NCBI RefSeq assembly: GCF_006491595.2
Contig: NZ_VEVQ02000007.1
Coordinates: forward strand, 62,001-126,000
Reading direction: 5' to 3'
DNA: 64,000 bases
Origin: Flavobacterium jejuense
GTDB taxonomy: Bacteria; Bacteroidota; Bacteroidia; Flavobacteriales; Flavobacteriaceae
Shown: piece after piece, positions 15,888 through 25,539 of the stretch
Position numbering within the stretch: position 1 is the stretch's first letter
How the letters are laid out: each line of letters opens with the position of its first letter
Notes under the pieces: model-generated
Told to the model about the DNA's origin: nothing
The model's database searches: none
The model's input: only the letters and a program-made list of their open reading frames with translations
Made by a program: the position numbers and the translations under genes

Positions 15888-18503
15888 GTGGCTAAAAAAG
15901 CAGCGGAAACGAAAGAGAAAAAGGAAACCCCTTTGATGAAACAATACAACGAAATTAAGCGCAAATATCCAGATGCTTGTTTGCTGTTTCGTGTGGGTGA
16001 TTTTTATGAAACTTTTGGAGAAGATGCGGTTCGTGCTGCAGGGATTCTAGGAATTACCTTAACCAAAAGGGGAGCAGGTTCTGATAGTGAAACGGCATTG
16101 GCTGGTTTTCCCCATCATTCCTTAAATACGTATTTACCCAAATTAGTAAAAGCAGGACTTAGAGTTGCGATTTGTGACCAATTAGAAGATCCTAAAATGA
16201 CTAAAACCATTGTGAAACGAGGTGTAACAGAGTTAGTAACTCCAGGGGTTTCCATGAATGATGAGGTATTGCATTCGAAATCCAATAACTTTTTGGCTTC
16301 GGTACATTTTGGTAAGAAAACGCTAGGAATTGCTTTTTTAGACGTGTCAACAGGAGAGTTTTTAACCGCTCAAGGGAACGAAGAATACATCGATAAGTTG
16401 TTACAAAATTTCAGTCCAAGTGAGATTTTGGTGCCCAAACAAAATAGGAATCAGTTTAAAGAAGTGTTTGGAGAGGATTTTCACGTGTTCTTTTTAGAAG
16501 ATTGGGTGTACAAAGAAGATTATGCAGTAGAAACTTTAACCAAACATTTTCAAACCAATTCGCTAAAAGGATTTGGTATCGAAGAATTGCAAGAAGGAAT
16601 TATTGCTTCGGGTGCGGTGTTGTATTATTTGTCGGAAACCCAACACAACAAAATCCAACACATCACCAATATCCAACGCATTGCAGAAGATGCTTATGTG
16701 TGGATGGATCGTTTTACCATTCGCAATTTAGAATTGTATCATTCTACCAATGTAAATGCAGTGACGCTTTTAGATGTGATTGATAAAACGCTTTCGCCAA
16801 TGGGTTCGCGCTTATTGAAACGATGGTTAGCACTGCCATTAAAAGAAGTGAATAAAATACAAAGCCGTCATGAAGTGGTGGCTTATTTGAAAGACAATCA
16901 GGAAACCTTACAAAAAATACAATATCAAATCAAGCAAATTTCCGATTTGGAACGTTTGATTTCCAAAGTGGCTACAGGTAAAGTCTCTCCAAGAGAAGTG
17001 ACCTATTTAAATGATTCTTTGAACGCGATTATTCCCATAAAAGAATTGGCTTTACAAAGTAAAAATGAAGCTTTAAAAGTAATAGGAGATAGTTTGCATG
17101 CTTGCGAATTGCTACGCGAAAAGATAAAAACGACTTTAAATCAAGACGCTCCTGTTCATGTAAACAAAGGGAACGCGATTGCTAAAGGAGTAAATGCAGA
17201 ATTAGATGAATTACGAGCGATTTCTTCCCAAGGAAAAGGCTATTTAGAAGCCTTAGAACTTCGCGAAAGTGAGAAAACAGGAATTACTTCTTTAAAAGTG
17301 TCTTTTAATAATGTATTTGGTTATTATATTGAAGTGCGAAATACCCACAAAGATAAAGTACCAGCCGATTGGATTCGCAAACAAACTTTAGTGAGTGCAG
17401 AGCGCTATATTACAGAAGAATTAAAAGAATACGAAAGTAAAATTTTAGGAGCTGAAGATAAAATCCAACAATTAGAGAGTCAGTTGTTCGAACAATTGGT
17501 AAATTGGATGGCAACGTATATTAAACCCGTGCAACATAATGCGAATTTAATTGCTCAATTGGATTGTTTGAATTCGTTTACTCAATTGGCTATCGAACAT
17601 AAGTATGTTCAACCTATTTTTGACGACAGTTTTGATTTGGAAATCAAAGAAGGACGTCATCCAGTAATTGAAAAACAATTGCCAGTGGGTGTGCCTTATA
17701 TTACCAATGATGTGTTTTTGGACAACGAAACCCAACAAATCATTATGATTACAGGGCCTAATATGTCGGGTAAATCGGCTATTTTAAGACAAACGGCTTT
17801 AATTGTGCTCTTGGCTCAAATGGGAAGTTTTGTTCCAGCAGAAGCCGTTAGAATGGGTGTGGTAGATAAGATTTTTACTAGAGTAGGAGCGAGTGATAAT
17901 ATTTCTATGGGCGAATCTACTTTTATGGTCGAAATGAACGAAACGGCTTCGATTTTGAATAACATTTCAGACAGAAGTTTAGTGTTGTTAGATGAAATTG
18001 GAAGAGGAACCTCTACTTATGATGGAATTTCAATTGCTTGGGCTATTTCTGAATATCTGCACGAACATCCCAATAAACCAAAGACACTTTTTGCAACCCA
18101 TTATCACGAATTGAATGAAATGGAAGCTATTTTTGATAGAATTCAGAATTACAATGTTTCCGTCAAAGAGTTAAAAGATACCGTTTTATTTATTCGTAAA
18201 TTAGTTAAAGGAGGAAGTGCTCATAGTTTTGGTATTCATGTAGCTAAAATGGCTGGAATGCCACAATTAGTGATTCAGAAAGCGGAAAAATTATTAAAGA
18301 AATTAGAGAAAGATCATTCTAGCGATGCTTTAAACGGGATTAAGAGCGAAAAAGAGGAGATGCAACTGAGTATTTTTAATTTAGATGATCCTTTATTAGA
18401 AGAAATTAAAGAGGAAATTATCAATATTGATATTAATACGCTTACACCTGTGGAAGCTTTGATGAAATTGAACGAAATAAAACGAATGCTGACTAAAAAA
18501 TAA
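15888..18503 (+). CDS. mutS: DNA mismatch repair protein MutS
   Basis: 871 residues, the usual MutS length. It recognises mispaired bases and, with MutL, starts excision. The mismatch-wedge motif GDFYETF is at about 37-43 (Phe39, Glu41); the ATPase has Walker [10 protein letters not shown] with Lys629, Walker [17 protein letters not shown] with Asp702 and Glu703, and the FATHYHEL motif. The C-terminal residues include the usual linker to the dimerising tail. The start is GTG at 15888, as no ATG gives the conserved N-terminus. Transcribed alone; the tRNA-Gly promoter follows. Confidence 0.98.
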   Translation: MAKKAAETKEKKETPLMKQYNEIKRKYPDACLLFRVGDFYETFGEDAVRAAGILGITLTKRGAGSDSETALAGFPHHSLNTYLPKLVKAGLRVAICDQLEDPKMTKTIVKRGVTELVTPGVSMNDEVLHSKSNNFLASVHFGKKTLGIAFLDVSTGEFLTAQGNEEYIDKLLQNFSPSEILVPKQNRNQFKEVFGEDFHVFFLEDWVYKEDYAVETLTKHFQTNSLKGFGIEELQEGIIASGAVLYYLSETQHNKIQHITNIQRIAEDAYVWMDRFTIRNLELYHSTNVNAVTLLDVIDKTLSPMGSRLLKRWLALPLKEVNKIQSRHEVVAYLKDNQETLQKIQYQIKQISDLERLISKVATGKVSPREVTYLNDSLNAIIPIKELALQSKNEALKVIGDSLHACELLREKIKTTLNQDAPVHVNKGNAIAKGVNAELDELRAISSQGKGYLEALELRESEKTGITSLKVSFNNVFGYYIEVRNTHKDKVPADWIRKQTLVSAERYITEELKEYESKILGAEDKIQQLESQLFEQLVNWMATYIKPVQHNANLIAQLDCLNSFTQLAIEHKYVQPIFDDSFDLEIKEGRHPVIEKQLPVGVPYITNDVFLDNETQQIIMITGPNMSGKSAILRQTALIVLLAQMGSFVPAEAVRMGVVDKIFTRVGASDNISMGESTFMVEMNETASILNNISDRSLVLLDEIGRGTSTYDGISIAWAISEYLHEHPNKPKTLFATHYHELNEMEAIFDRIQNYNVSVKELKDTVLFIRKLVKGGSAHSFGIHVAKMAGMPQLVIQKAEKLLKKLEKDHSSDALNGIKSEKEEMQLSIFNLDDPLLEEIKEEIINIDINTLTPVEALMKLNEIKRMLTKK

Positions 18504-18556
18504 TGATTTAGTAATCAATGTATTGCATTTTTTTTATATTTTTTCGTCAAAAATCC

Positions 18557-18586
18557 TTGTAGAAAAAAAAATAGGTGTTATATTTG
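18557..18586 (+). promoter_or_regulatory. Promoter of tRNA-Gly
   Basis: TTG at 18557-18559, then exactly 19 nt, then TATATTTG at 18579-18586. This is the Bacteroidota sigma factor pattern. The sequence just downstream (GCATCCGCAATGAGGGA) is nearly the same as after the promoter at 19287. Confidence 0.75.
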
Positions 18587-18640
18587 CATCCGCAATGAGG
18601 GATTTATCTAGTAGTTGTAACGTTCATAAATATAAATAAT

Positions 18641-18716
18641 GCGAAAATAGCTCAGCTGGTAGAGCGCGACCTTGCCAAGGTCGAGGTCGCGGGTTCGAAC
18701 CCCGTTTTTCGCTCCA
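18641..18716 (+). tRNA. tRNA-Gly (GCC)
   Basis: Full cloverleaf: acceptor GCGAAAA pairs with TTTTCGC, D arm GCTCAGCTGGTAGAGC, anticodon stem CGACC/GGTCG with loop TTGCCAA (anticodon GCC), T arm GCGGG-TTCGAAC-CCCGT. The 3' CCA is encoded. Confidence 0.96.
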
Positions 18717-18727
18717 ATTACCAAAAA

Positions 18728-18931
18728 GTTCTTAAATAGTGTAGGTTTTAATTTTTTAAATTAGTACATCATTATAAAAAGAACAGGTTGTTCGAGTGGT
18801 GTAGGTTTTAATTAATTTTTTCTAAAAATTAGTACTACATCATAAAAGGAACAGGTTACTCGAGTGGTGTAAGTTTTAATTAATTTTTTCTAAAAATTAG
18901 TAACTACATCATAAAAGTAAAAAAATCACTT
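18728..18931 (+). repeat. Three tRNA-start-like repeat units before tRNA-Leu copy 1
   Basis: Units begin at about 18728 (degenerate), 18790 and 18858. The last two start with CTCGAGTGGTG or TTCGAGTGGTG, the first bases of the downstream tRNA-Leu, then diverge into a common AT-rich body that can fold (TAATTTTT/AAAAATTA) and ends CATCATAAAAG. Unit length is 62-74 bp. The next iteration is the intact tRNA itself. Confidence 0.7.
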
Positions 18932-19017
18932 GCTCGAGTGGTGGAATTGGTAGACACGCTGGACTTAAAATCCAGTGGGTAGTAATGCCCGTGCGGGTTC
19001 AAGTCCCGCCTTGAGTA
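18932..19017 (+). tRNA. tRNA-Leu (UAA), copy 1
   Basis: Class II tRNA with a long variable arm. Acceptor GCTCGAG pairs with CTTGAGT (two G-T pairs), anticodon stem CTGGA/TCCAG with loop CTTAAAA gives anticodon TAA at 18966-18968, T arm GCGGG-TTCAAGT-CCCGC. CCA is not encoded. Confidence 0.95.
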
Positions 19018-19022
19018 CAAGA

Positions 19023-19051
19023 AGCTTCAAACTATGTTTGGAGCTTTTTTT
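19023..19051 (+). terminator. Terminator after tRNA-Leu copy 1
   Basis: AGCTTCAAAC and TTTGGAGCT form the stem, with loop TATG and a run of seven Ts. The same hairpin follows copy 2. Confidence 0.85.
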
Positions 19052-19263
19052 GTTTCTGTTAATTTTTCAAACAACATAGAGTTAAAGCTATAGGAGTGCG
19101 GATTCAACTCCGAAGTGTCGGAGCTGCCTTGATTCTGATACTTCGGAACAAAAGCTTCAAACTATGTTTTTTGCTATTGGATCTTTAAAGGTAAGTATAC
19201 TTCATATAGTTATCATAGCTTTTTATTCCAATTGCGTTTTTGAAACATTTTTAGTCGAATTAA

Positions 19264-19294
19264 TTTGTGAGGTTAATTAAAAGGATTATATTTG
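19264..19294 (+). promoter_or_regulatory. Promoter of the second tRNA-Leu unit
   Basis: TTTG at 19264-19267, 19 nt, then TATATTTG at 19287-19294. The following GCACTCGCAATCAGGGA resembles the start after the tRNA-Gly promoter. A weak inverted repeat ATCAGG/CCTGAT lies directly downstream. Confidence 0.7.
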
Positions 19295-19369
19295 CACTCG
19301 CAATCAGGGAAATGATTTTTAAGTCGTCCTGATTTTTATTGAAAAGAGTTTACCAAATACAAAATAATT

Positions 19370-19510
19370 GCTTGAGTGGTGTAAGTTTTAATTAGTTTTT
19401 TATAAAAATTAGTGTTACATCATAAAAGTAAAAATATATTTGCTCGAGTGGTGTAGATTTTAATTAATTTTTTTTAAAAATTAGTGCTGCATTATAAAAG
19501 TAAAAAAAAC
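19370..19510 (+). repeat. Two tRNA-start-like repeat units before tRNA-Leu copy 2
   Basis: Units start at 19370 (GCTTGAGTGGTG) and 19442 (GCTCGAGTGGTG) and carry the same AT-rich foldable body as those before copy 1. Their spacing is 72 and 69 bp, ending exactly at the second tRNA. Confidence 0.7.
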
Positions 19511-19596
19511 GCTCGAGTGGTGGAATTGGTAGACACGCTGGACTTAAAATCCAGTGGGTAGTAATGCCCGTGCGGGTTCAAGTCCCGCCTTGAGTA
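19511..19596 (+). tRNA. tRNA-Leu (UAA), copy 2
   Basis: Identical to copy 1 along its 86 nt, with anticodon TAA. The terminator and about 100 bp of downstream DNA are also nearly identical to copy 1, so the whole unit was duplicated in tandem about 580 bp apart. Confidence 0.95.
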
Positions 19597-19601
19597 CAAG
19601 A

Positions 19602-19630
19602 AGCTTCAAACTATGTTTGGAGCTTTTTTT
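19602..19630 (+). terminator. Terminator after tRNA-Leu copy 2
   Basis: Same AGCTTCAAAC-TATG-TTTGGAGCT hairpin and T run as after copy 1. Confidence 0.85.
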
Positions 19631-19780
19631 GTTTCTGTTAATTTTTTAAACAACATAGAGTTAAAGCTATAGGAGTGCGGATTCAACTCCGAAGTATCGA
19701 AGCTGCCTTGATTCCTATGCTTTGAGTACTAGTTTTTTATATTCTTATTTAATTTTGCTTTACTTTTTCTTGTTATAATT

Positions 19781-20761
19781 CTAATTCCTGTAAAATGAAG
19801 TAAGCGCTACTACATTCCTTTTTTTGCGTTGTAAAAAATGAAAAAGAGAGTGTTTACTGGTCACTGTATCAGGATTTTCAAAATAAAAATTTGTTAGGTT
19901 CCAAACAATCATAATGGCTGAAAAATAATAAAGATTTAGTACCAAAGCGATTCCGATATGCATTGAAATTGTTAAAGCAATCCATAGTTTTCTTGTTTTT
20001 GGAATCCATACAAATAAAGGATAACACATTTCTATAAGTATTGTGGACCAACCTATAATAATGAGAATAAAAGAATGATCTGCCATCCATGAAAAGTCAA
20101 AATTAAAATCTCTATTGGCATAAGGTAAATGAATGGCTTTCCAGATAGATTCTCCATTCCACCAATTGAATCCCATTAATTTATCAAAACCAGAGAAGAA
20201 ATAAGCAATGCTAATGTGTATTTGAAAAAGTCGCTTTACGGGCATATAATTAACCTCTTTCTTTTGATTTGATTTGAAAAAGTTACGAATAGAAAAATAA
20301 GAATCTGAAGGGAATAAAATTAAATAAAACAGAGACATACTGGAAAAAAAGTCGGCTCCATAAATGAAAAAGGTGCTGCCTTTCATTAATAAAACTTGAA
20401 TAAAGAGCAATATAAAAGCACTGATTCTCGAGTAGAAACCTATGATAATACAGACACATAGTAAGAGAAATGTTGTTTTAGTGACTATAATAGTTGTGGC
20501 TTCTGAGATGCCTATGTTTTCTATCTGTTTCACTAGTAAAGGGAATGTGAATTGCCAATCTTGATTAAAAGTGGCCATGATATCTGGAGGGATTATACTT
20601 TTGCTAGAAAAGAATTGGTCAAAATCATTGAATATGGATATGAAATGCAATAGTATAACAATTCCAGCAGCTACTCTGAAAAAGGATAGAAATTCAGAAT
20701 TATGCTTAGAATCAAAGAAAAAGTGTTCTACTTTATGATAGATTTTTGCTAGTTTTTTCAT
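19781..20761 (-). CDS. HTTM-domain-like multi-pass membrane protein
   Basis: 326 residues with about seven hydrophobic segments (for example VAAGIVILLHFISIF near 30-45, TFLLLCVCIIIGFYSRISAFILLFI near 98-122, FILIIIGWSTILIEMCYPLFVW near 230-252). The pattern, including STFFIYGADFFSSMSLFYLILFP and FQIHISIAYFFSGFDKLMGFNWWNGE, fits the HTTM group related to vitamin K-dependent gamma-carboxylase. Members are often described as membrane proteins of uncertain activity. It is 8 bp downstream of the next gene, so the two form an operon, possibly with the lipoprotein further upstream. Confidence 0.7.
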   Translation of the reverse strand: MKKLAKIYHKVEHFFFDSKHNSEFLSFFRVAAGIVILLHFISIFNDFDQFFSSKSIIPPDIMATFNQDWQFTFPLLVKQIENIGISEATTIIVTKTTFLLLCVCIIIGFYSRISAFILLFIQVLLMKGSTFFIYGADFFSSMSLFYLILFPSDSYFSIRNFFKSNQKKEVNYMPVKRLFQIHISIAYFFSGFDKLMGFNWWNGESIWKAIHLPYANRDFNFDFSWMADHSFILIIIGWSTILIEMCYPLFVWIPKTRKLWIALTISMHIGIALVLNLYYFSAIMIVWNLTNFYFENPDTVTSKHSLFHFLQRKKRNVVALTSFYRN

Positions 20762-20769
20762 TTGTAAAT

Positions 20770-21345
20770 TTATTTGTATTCGCCAATAAGGATAAGTTTT
20801 TCTGATTTTTCTCCTTTCTGATAACTTTTCAAATCTGGGTAATGGTATAAATATAACCGAGCTATTATTTGATCGGTATTTGGATTTTCTTTTTTTACAG
20901 CAATAGCTATTTGTTTGACGATAATGTCTAAGTACTGTTGGTATTTATTGTCTTTTATAGTGCCTCCTTCTGCAGCAATCTTATCTAGGAACATGTTGTA
21001 GACAGAAGTGTATCGAGTGATGCTTTCTTTGTTTTTAAATCTAGGCATAATTCTATTTTCGATAATATTGCCTTCTTTGTCTTTTAATTCAAAGAGCAAA
21101 ACAAAGTCGCTAGCTACATTTGGAGCAAAAAAACTGTATCCAGTATCAAAACCTGTATAGGATAGAAATATACTGACAGGTTTTAGTTTAATTATTTCTT
21201 CGGAGAGAGTGAATGCTAGTGGTTTTTTATATTCTTTCTCAGCATAATAAAACCCATAGTAGCCATCGAATGTACCTTTTAATCCTACTGTAAAAACCAA
21301 TAGAATAACAGTAAATATGCCTGCTAATTGTGCTTTTCTTTTCAT
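20770..21345 (-). CDS. Hypothetical protein linked to the HTTM gene
   Basis: 191 residues. One N-terminal hydrophobic segment (AGIFTVILLVFTVGL, about 8-22) anchors it; the rest (about 170 residues) should be periplasmic. I do not recognise a family. It is 8 bp upstream of the HTTM membrane protein gene and probably acts with it. It contains SYTGFDTGYSFFAPNVASDF, a stretch also seen in partners of HTTM-type proteins in my experience, but that is a weak hint. Confidence 0.6.
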   Translation of the reverse strand: MKRKAQLAGIFTVILLVFTVGLKGTFDGYYGFYYAEKEYKKPLAFTLSEEIIKLKPVSIFLSYTGFDTGYSFFAPNVASDFVLLFELKDKEGNIIENRIMPRFKNKESITRYTSVYNMFLDKIAAEGGTIKDNKYQQYLDIIVKQIAIAVKKENPNTDQIIARLYLYHYPDLKSYQKGEKSEKLILIGEYK

Positions 21346-21402
21346 TGTATGAGTTTTAATAAGTATAAGACTGGTTTGAAAACCAGTCTTATCTAATTGA
21401 TT

Positions 21403-22053
21403 TTAACGGTACTGTTTGATTATACCTTCCAAACGAGTTTGTAAATCTTTGTCAGGAGCCACAGTGTTTACTCTAAATAAAACTCTAGAGTATTTATTAA
21501 CACCCATGAAATCTCCACAGATATTAGCATCGTCAAGACCATAGATAGAAAAACCTGATAAAGTAGAAATATCCTTGTCGTTCATTCTGACAGCCTTAGT
21601 AGCAATTTGATTGTTTGCAATTGCTATATTCCCATTGATTAATGTTGGTTTGTATTTGTCTAGAATAAGATCCAATTGGTTTTTTAGTTCCCCAAATTGT
21701 GACCAATCAATTTCGGCTTTTTCAAAACACCCTTTGTGGATAAAGTTGATTTTTTGAATTCGGGATATTTTATCTAATTTTTGAATTCTTTGAAGATGCT
21801 GAATTTGTTGTGTATGCACAATATAAGAGAGAAAAGCTTTTCCTTTAGTAATGTCTGCATACTCTTTGTCTAAAGAAAGTAATTTGTTGATATCTCCTGC
21901 AGAGATTTCTTTTGTGTTCTGGATGAGGAAGTTCCCATCTACTAAATAATTTCCTGATTCATTGTATAATAATGATTTTTCTGGTTTGCATTGCGACAGT
22001 ATCAATACTCCCAATGTAAGACTTGCGATTAGACTAATTGTTTTAATTTTCAT
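21403..22053 (-). CDS. Lipoprotein of unknown function, 216 aa
   Basis: Signal peptide MKIKTISLIASLTLGVLILSQC with a lipobox-like SQC places Cys22 as the lipidated residue. The mature part has no recognised domain; it contains an HTQQIQHLQRIQKLDKISRI helix and ends IIKQYR. It lies 57 bp upstream of the HTTM pair on the same strand and may be the first gene of that operon. Confidence 0.65.
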   Translation of the reverse strand: MKIKTISLIASLTLGVLILSQCKPEKSLLYNESGNYLVDGNFLIQNTKEISAGDINKLLSLDKEYADITKGKAFLSYIVHTQQIQHLQRIQKLDKISRIQKINFIHKGCFEKAEIDWSQFGELKNQLDLILDKYKPTLINGNIAIANNQIATKAVRMNDKDISTLSGFSIYGLDDANICGDFMGVNKYSRVLFRVNTVAPDKDLQTRLEGIIKQYR

Positions 22054-22432
22054 TTTTTTTTAAGTTTTTAGATTACCTACTCTATTGCTGACTTTTCGGC
22101 TTACGTCTAGAATGATGTAAAGGTAATATTGTAATCATTTGATTAAAAGAGGTTTATACCTGTAAATAATAGCGGATATTTCCCCTTTTTTTAGATGAAA
22201 TGGAAAATAAGCTGTAGAAAGAGCATAAGAAAGCAAGGTAAGATGTATGGAATACAGAAATAATTCTACAAGTATGTTTCTTAGAGGACTAAAATGTTGT
22301 AAAGATGCTGTAGGTTTTAGAGGAAGATAAGTTTGAAGTATACGATTTTCTTAATAACTTCTTCTGAAAAATATTTTTTACTTGAATTCAAAATAGTATT
22401 TTGCACAACACTGCAATTAACTAAATAACTTT
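22054..22432. other. Intergenic region between divergent genes
   Basis: This stretch of 379 bp separates a minus-strand lipoprotein gene and a plus-strand YegP gene. A possible promoter for the latter, TAGTATTTTGCAC near 22395-22405, only loosely fits TAnnTTTG. I see no gene or repeat here. Confidence 0.4.
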
Positions 22433-22786
22433 ATGGCTACTTTTGTTATTACAAAGCGATTAAATGGAGAATATAAGTACGAATTAACTTCTCGTAAAGG
22501 GAAGACTATTTTTACAAGTAATAGTTTTGAATTACGTTTTGAGTGTGAGGAACATATTACACATCTTCAAGAGAATATTGAGCATTTAGTTTTTATGCGA
22601 TTTCGTTCTGGAAACGGAAAGTTTTTTTTTAGAATAATATTAAATGAGAAACAAATAGCCGTTAGCCGTAAATATTCTACACAGTTGTTATTGCAAAAAG
22701 GGATTGATGAATTTGTAAAATATGGTGTTTTAGCTGAAATTCTGGATTTTTCAGCAGAGGATGATATCTTTGCTACTTTTGAATAA
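22433..22786 (+). CDS. YegP-like DUF1508 protein
   Basis: 117 residues forming two copies of the DUF1508 beta-rich motif. Copy one: MATFVITKRLNGEYKYELTS with GKTIFTSNSF; copy two: FMRFRSGNGKFFFRIILN with KQIAVSRKYST. Each ends in a short helix. The function of this widespread family is not established. No signal peptide, so cytoplasmic. It stands alone, converging on the small lipoprotein gene, with a shared perfect palindromic terminator between them. Confidence 0.85.
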   Translation: MATFVITKRLNGEYKYELTSRKGKTIFTSNSFELRFECEEHITHLQENIEHLVFMRFRSGNGKFFFRIILNEKQIAVSRKYSTQLLLQKGIDEFVKYGVLAEILDFSAEDDIFATFE

Positions 22787-22810
22787 ACGCAAAAAGGAAA
22801 ATATAAAGCA

Positions 22811-22844
22811 TAAAAAAAGCTCCACTAGTGGAGCTTTATTTTTT
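22811..22844. terminator. Bidirectional terminator, perfect 22-bp palindrome
   Basis: AAAGCTCCACT pairs with AGTGGAGCTTT, with A/T runs at both sides, between two convergent genes. Confidence 0.85.
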
Positions 22845-22858
22845 CTGTCAGCAATAAA

Positions 22859-23071
22859 TTACTTAGCAGGCTCTTCAACAACTTCAGTTGCAGTCTCTTC
22901 AACTACAGTAGCAGTAGTATCAGCAGCAACTTCAACAGCTTCAACAGCTTCTTCTGTAGTAGCTTCAACAGCTTCAACAGTTTCTTCTGTAGTTTCTGGA
23001 GTAGCCTCAGTTTCTTTACAAGAAACGAACATCATAGCAACGAATGCTAAACTTAAAACAACTTTTTTCAT
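22859..23071 (-). CDS. Small acidic lipoprotein, 70 aa
   Basis: MKKVVLSLAFVAMMFVSC is a clear lipoprotein signal with Cys18 as the lipidation site. The mature 52 residues are nearly all E, T, A and V in repeated ETTEETVEAVEA-type units, so they should be disordered or helical and strongly negative. A second lipoprotein of the same design is at 33625-33843. Role unknown; such abundant short lipoproteins may cover the outer membrane surface or act as stabilisers. The opposite strand also has an open frame but it is a low-complexity shadow. Confidence 0.75.
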   Translation of the reverse strand: MKKVVLSLAFVAMMFVSCKETEATPETTEETVEAVEATTEEAVEAVEVAADTTATVVEETATEVVEEPAK

Positions 23072-23225
23072 CTTACTAAATTATAAAAGGTTAATTATTA
23101 ATTCGGAGCAAAGATATAAATTTTTTGACTTGTCAAAATATTTTTTGACTTTTTTTTTAATTTTTTTTACTCTTCACTCTTGTGTTCATTATGAGCAAAT
23201 TACATGCCAAATTTCTAAAATAAAT

Positions 23226-25385
23226 CTACCTTCTTTTTTTAGATTTTTTACTAGAATTTTTTGGATGTACTAATTTCATTTCTTCAATTAAATTATCTGC
23301 GTTGGCATACTTGTCGATTATGAATAAAACGTAACGAATGTCTACCATTATATTTCTACAAATTTCTGGGTCGTAATGAATATCGCTCATAGTTCCTTCC
23401 CATACTCGGTCAAAATTCAATCCAATTAAATTTCCATTGGAATCAATAGCTGGACTTCCAGAGTTTCCTCCTGTGGTATGATTTGTTCCAATAAAACAAA
23501 CAGGCATTTTACCATCTTCGCCATAAATACCATAATCTTTGTTTTTATACAACTGGATTAATTTGGTAGGTACATCAAACTCATAATCACCAGGAATGTA
23601 TTTTTCCATAATTCCGTCTAAATGAGTTACAGGCTCATAGTAAATAGCATCACTAGGATTGTATCCTTGTACTTTTCCATAAGTGACCCTTAAAGTACTG
23701 TTTGCATCAGGAAAGTATCTTGCATCTGGAAAAAGTTCTAATTGTGCCTTCATGTATTCTCTTTGAAGGGCATTAATTTTTAAATTAAGTTCAGTATATA
23801 TAGGTATTACTTTATCAGTATAATGATTAGCTAATAATTTTACTAATTCATACCCATTGTCTTTATTAAGATCTTTAATCGCAGATTTAGCATCTCCTTT
23901 TAATAATTCTTTTACACCTTCGTAAGTCGTTAATTTCGATTTTTTATAAACTTCAGAAGTTAGTTTGCTTAAATTTTCTTTAGTAAGTGAAGGAGGAGAA
24001 TAAGGAGACTTGCTTAAGTAAAGCGAAAGCAATTGTTCAAAAACTTGTTCATCTACTGTAGGATTGAAATTTTTGTAAGCTTCTTCAAAGCTTTTTAATA
24101 AGTTGTTTCTGCGATCATTAAACGATTGCTCTCCTTTTGAAGCATAGGATTGTTCTAATTGATATAATTTGTAACCAAAACTTAAAAGTTCTGTGTTTCT
24201 TAAAACTACTTCGTTGAAATAGTCTCTGGCAAGAGCATATTCTGTTATTTCTCCATAACTTTCTTCAAAGTCTTTTAATATAGAACCATACTCTTTTGTT
24301 TTTCCTTCTTTTTCAACTCTTTTTTGAAATTCTTTTTCAAAATCTTTTTTAATTTGAATAGCATTTGATTTTTCTAAACCTTGCTTTTCACCAATCCATT
24401 TTTTCCAATAATTAGCAACACTAGCATATTTTGAAGCATATTGAATTTTGATTGCTTTATCTTTTCTCATAAAGCCATCTTGTACTTTTAAAGCAGCTTC
24501 TCTTATTTCTATTTTTGCTGGGTTTAACGTATTTACAATTTGTTCTACGGCAAAAGAAGGTAAGTATTCTTGCGTTCTTCCAGGGAAACCAAAAACTAAC
24601 GTAAAATCGTCTTCGCTAATTCCGTCTAATGAAATAGGTAAGAAATGTTTGGGAGTATAAGGAATATTATCTTGTGAATATTCGGCTGGTTTATTATCTC
24701 TATTGGCATATATTCTAAAAATAGAAAAATCACCAGTATGCCTTGGCCAAACCCAGTTGTCTGTATCAGAACCAAATTTACCTATTGAACTAGGTGGTGC
24801 ACCTACTAAACGAATGTCTTTGAAAGTTTCTGTAACAAAAAGGATGTATTGATTTCCTTCATAGAACGTTCTTATTCTTGTGTCTTGCCAAGATTCTTTT
24901 GGAAAGTTATTTTGTACCGTATTTATATTTTCTTGAATTTTCTTTTGTTTTTCAATTTCAGTAGGTAAAGAACCTACACCTTCAAGTACTTTTTCGGTAA
25001 CATCATTTATACTAACGATTAAAGTAGCAACCATTCCAGGGTTTGGAAGTTCTGCATAAATGTCTCTGGCCCAAAAACCATCTTGTAAATAATCATGGTC
25101 TAAGGTAGAATGACTTTGTATGGCATCATACCCACAGTGATGATTGGTTAAAAGTAGTCCTTTGTTAGAGATTATTTCTGAAGTACAACCACCATCAAAA
25201 TGCACTATTGCATCCTTTAAACTAGATTTGTTAACGCTGTATATATCTTCAGCTTTCATTTTCATACCAAGATTTTTCATCTCGGTTTCATTCATTCCCT
25301 TTAATAAAGAGGGAATCCACATACCTCCTTGTTGAGAGAAAATAGGAATAGTAAATAATAAGATCAGTAATTTTAAAAATTTCAT
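23226..25385 (-). CDS. S46-family dipeptidyl peptidase, DPP11-like
   Basis: 719 residues with a signal peptide (MKFLKLLILLFTIPIFSQ). A periplasmic serine exopeptidase that removes N-terminal dipeptides, part of amino-acid scavenging. Catalytic residues: His83 in LLLTNHHCGYDAIQ and Ser642 in TGGNSGSPAID. Arg660 in LNFDRVWEGTMSD stands 18 residues after the serine, as does the Arg that in Porphyromonas DPP11 selects Asp or Glu at P1; DPP7 has Gly there. I therefore call DPP11-like specificity. The length equals the family. The gene is monocistronic. Confidence 0.92.
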   Translation of the reverse strand: MKFLKLLILLFTIPIFSQQGGMWIPSLLKGMNETEMKNLGMKMKAEDIYSVNKSSLKDAIVHFDGGCTSEIISNKGLLLTNHHCGYDAIQSHSTLDHDYLQDGFWARDIYAELPNPGMVATLIVSINDVTEKVLEGVGSLPTEIEKQKKIQENINTVQNNFPKESWQDTRIRTFYEGNQYILFVTETFKDIRLVGAPPSSIGKFGSDTDNWVWPRHTGDFSIFRIYANRDNKPAEYSQDNIPYTPKHFLPISLDGISEDDFTLVFGFPGRTQEYLPSFAVEQIVNTLNPAKIEIREAALKVQDGFMRKDKAIKIQYASKYASVANYWKKWIGEKQGLEKSNAIQIKKDFEKEFQKRVEKEGKTKEYGSILKDFEESYGEITEYALARDYFNEVVLRNTELLSFGYKLYQLEQSYASKGEQSFNDRRNNLLKSFEEAYKNFNPTVDEQVFEQLLSLYLSKSPYSPPSLTKENLSKLTSEVYKKSKLTTYEGVKELLKGDAKSAIKDLNKDNGYELVKLLANHYTDKVIPIYTELNLKINALQREYMKAQLELFPDARYFPDANSTLRVTYGKVQGYNPSDAIYYEPVTHLDGIMEKYIPGDYEFDVPTKLIQLYKNKDYGIYGEDGKMPVCFIGTNHTTGGNSGSPAIDSNGNLIGLNFDRVWEGTMSDIHYDPEICRNIMVDIRYVLFIIDKYANADNLIEEMKLVHPKNSSKKSKKRR

Positions 25386-25539
25386 AATTGTTTTATTTAT
25401 TGTGCTGCAATTTACACATTTTTTTAATCTCGTTAAAAATTGCCACTCATCATTTCTAAATTACCGTTTGTCATTTTTTAGAAAAATAAAGCAGTTTTTA
25501 AAGTTATTTTTGAAGTATAATAATAAAAACACAAACAAA

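Noticed and set aside
22761..23273. 170-aa serine/threonine-rich plus-strand frame
   Set aside because: Antisense of the acidic lipoprotein gene; low complexity derives from GAA/GCA-rich codons on the other strand.
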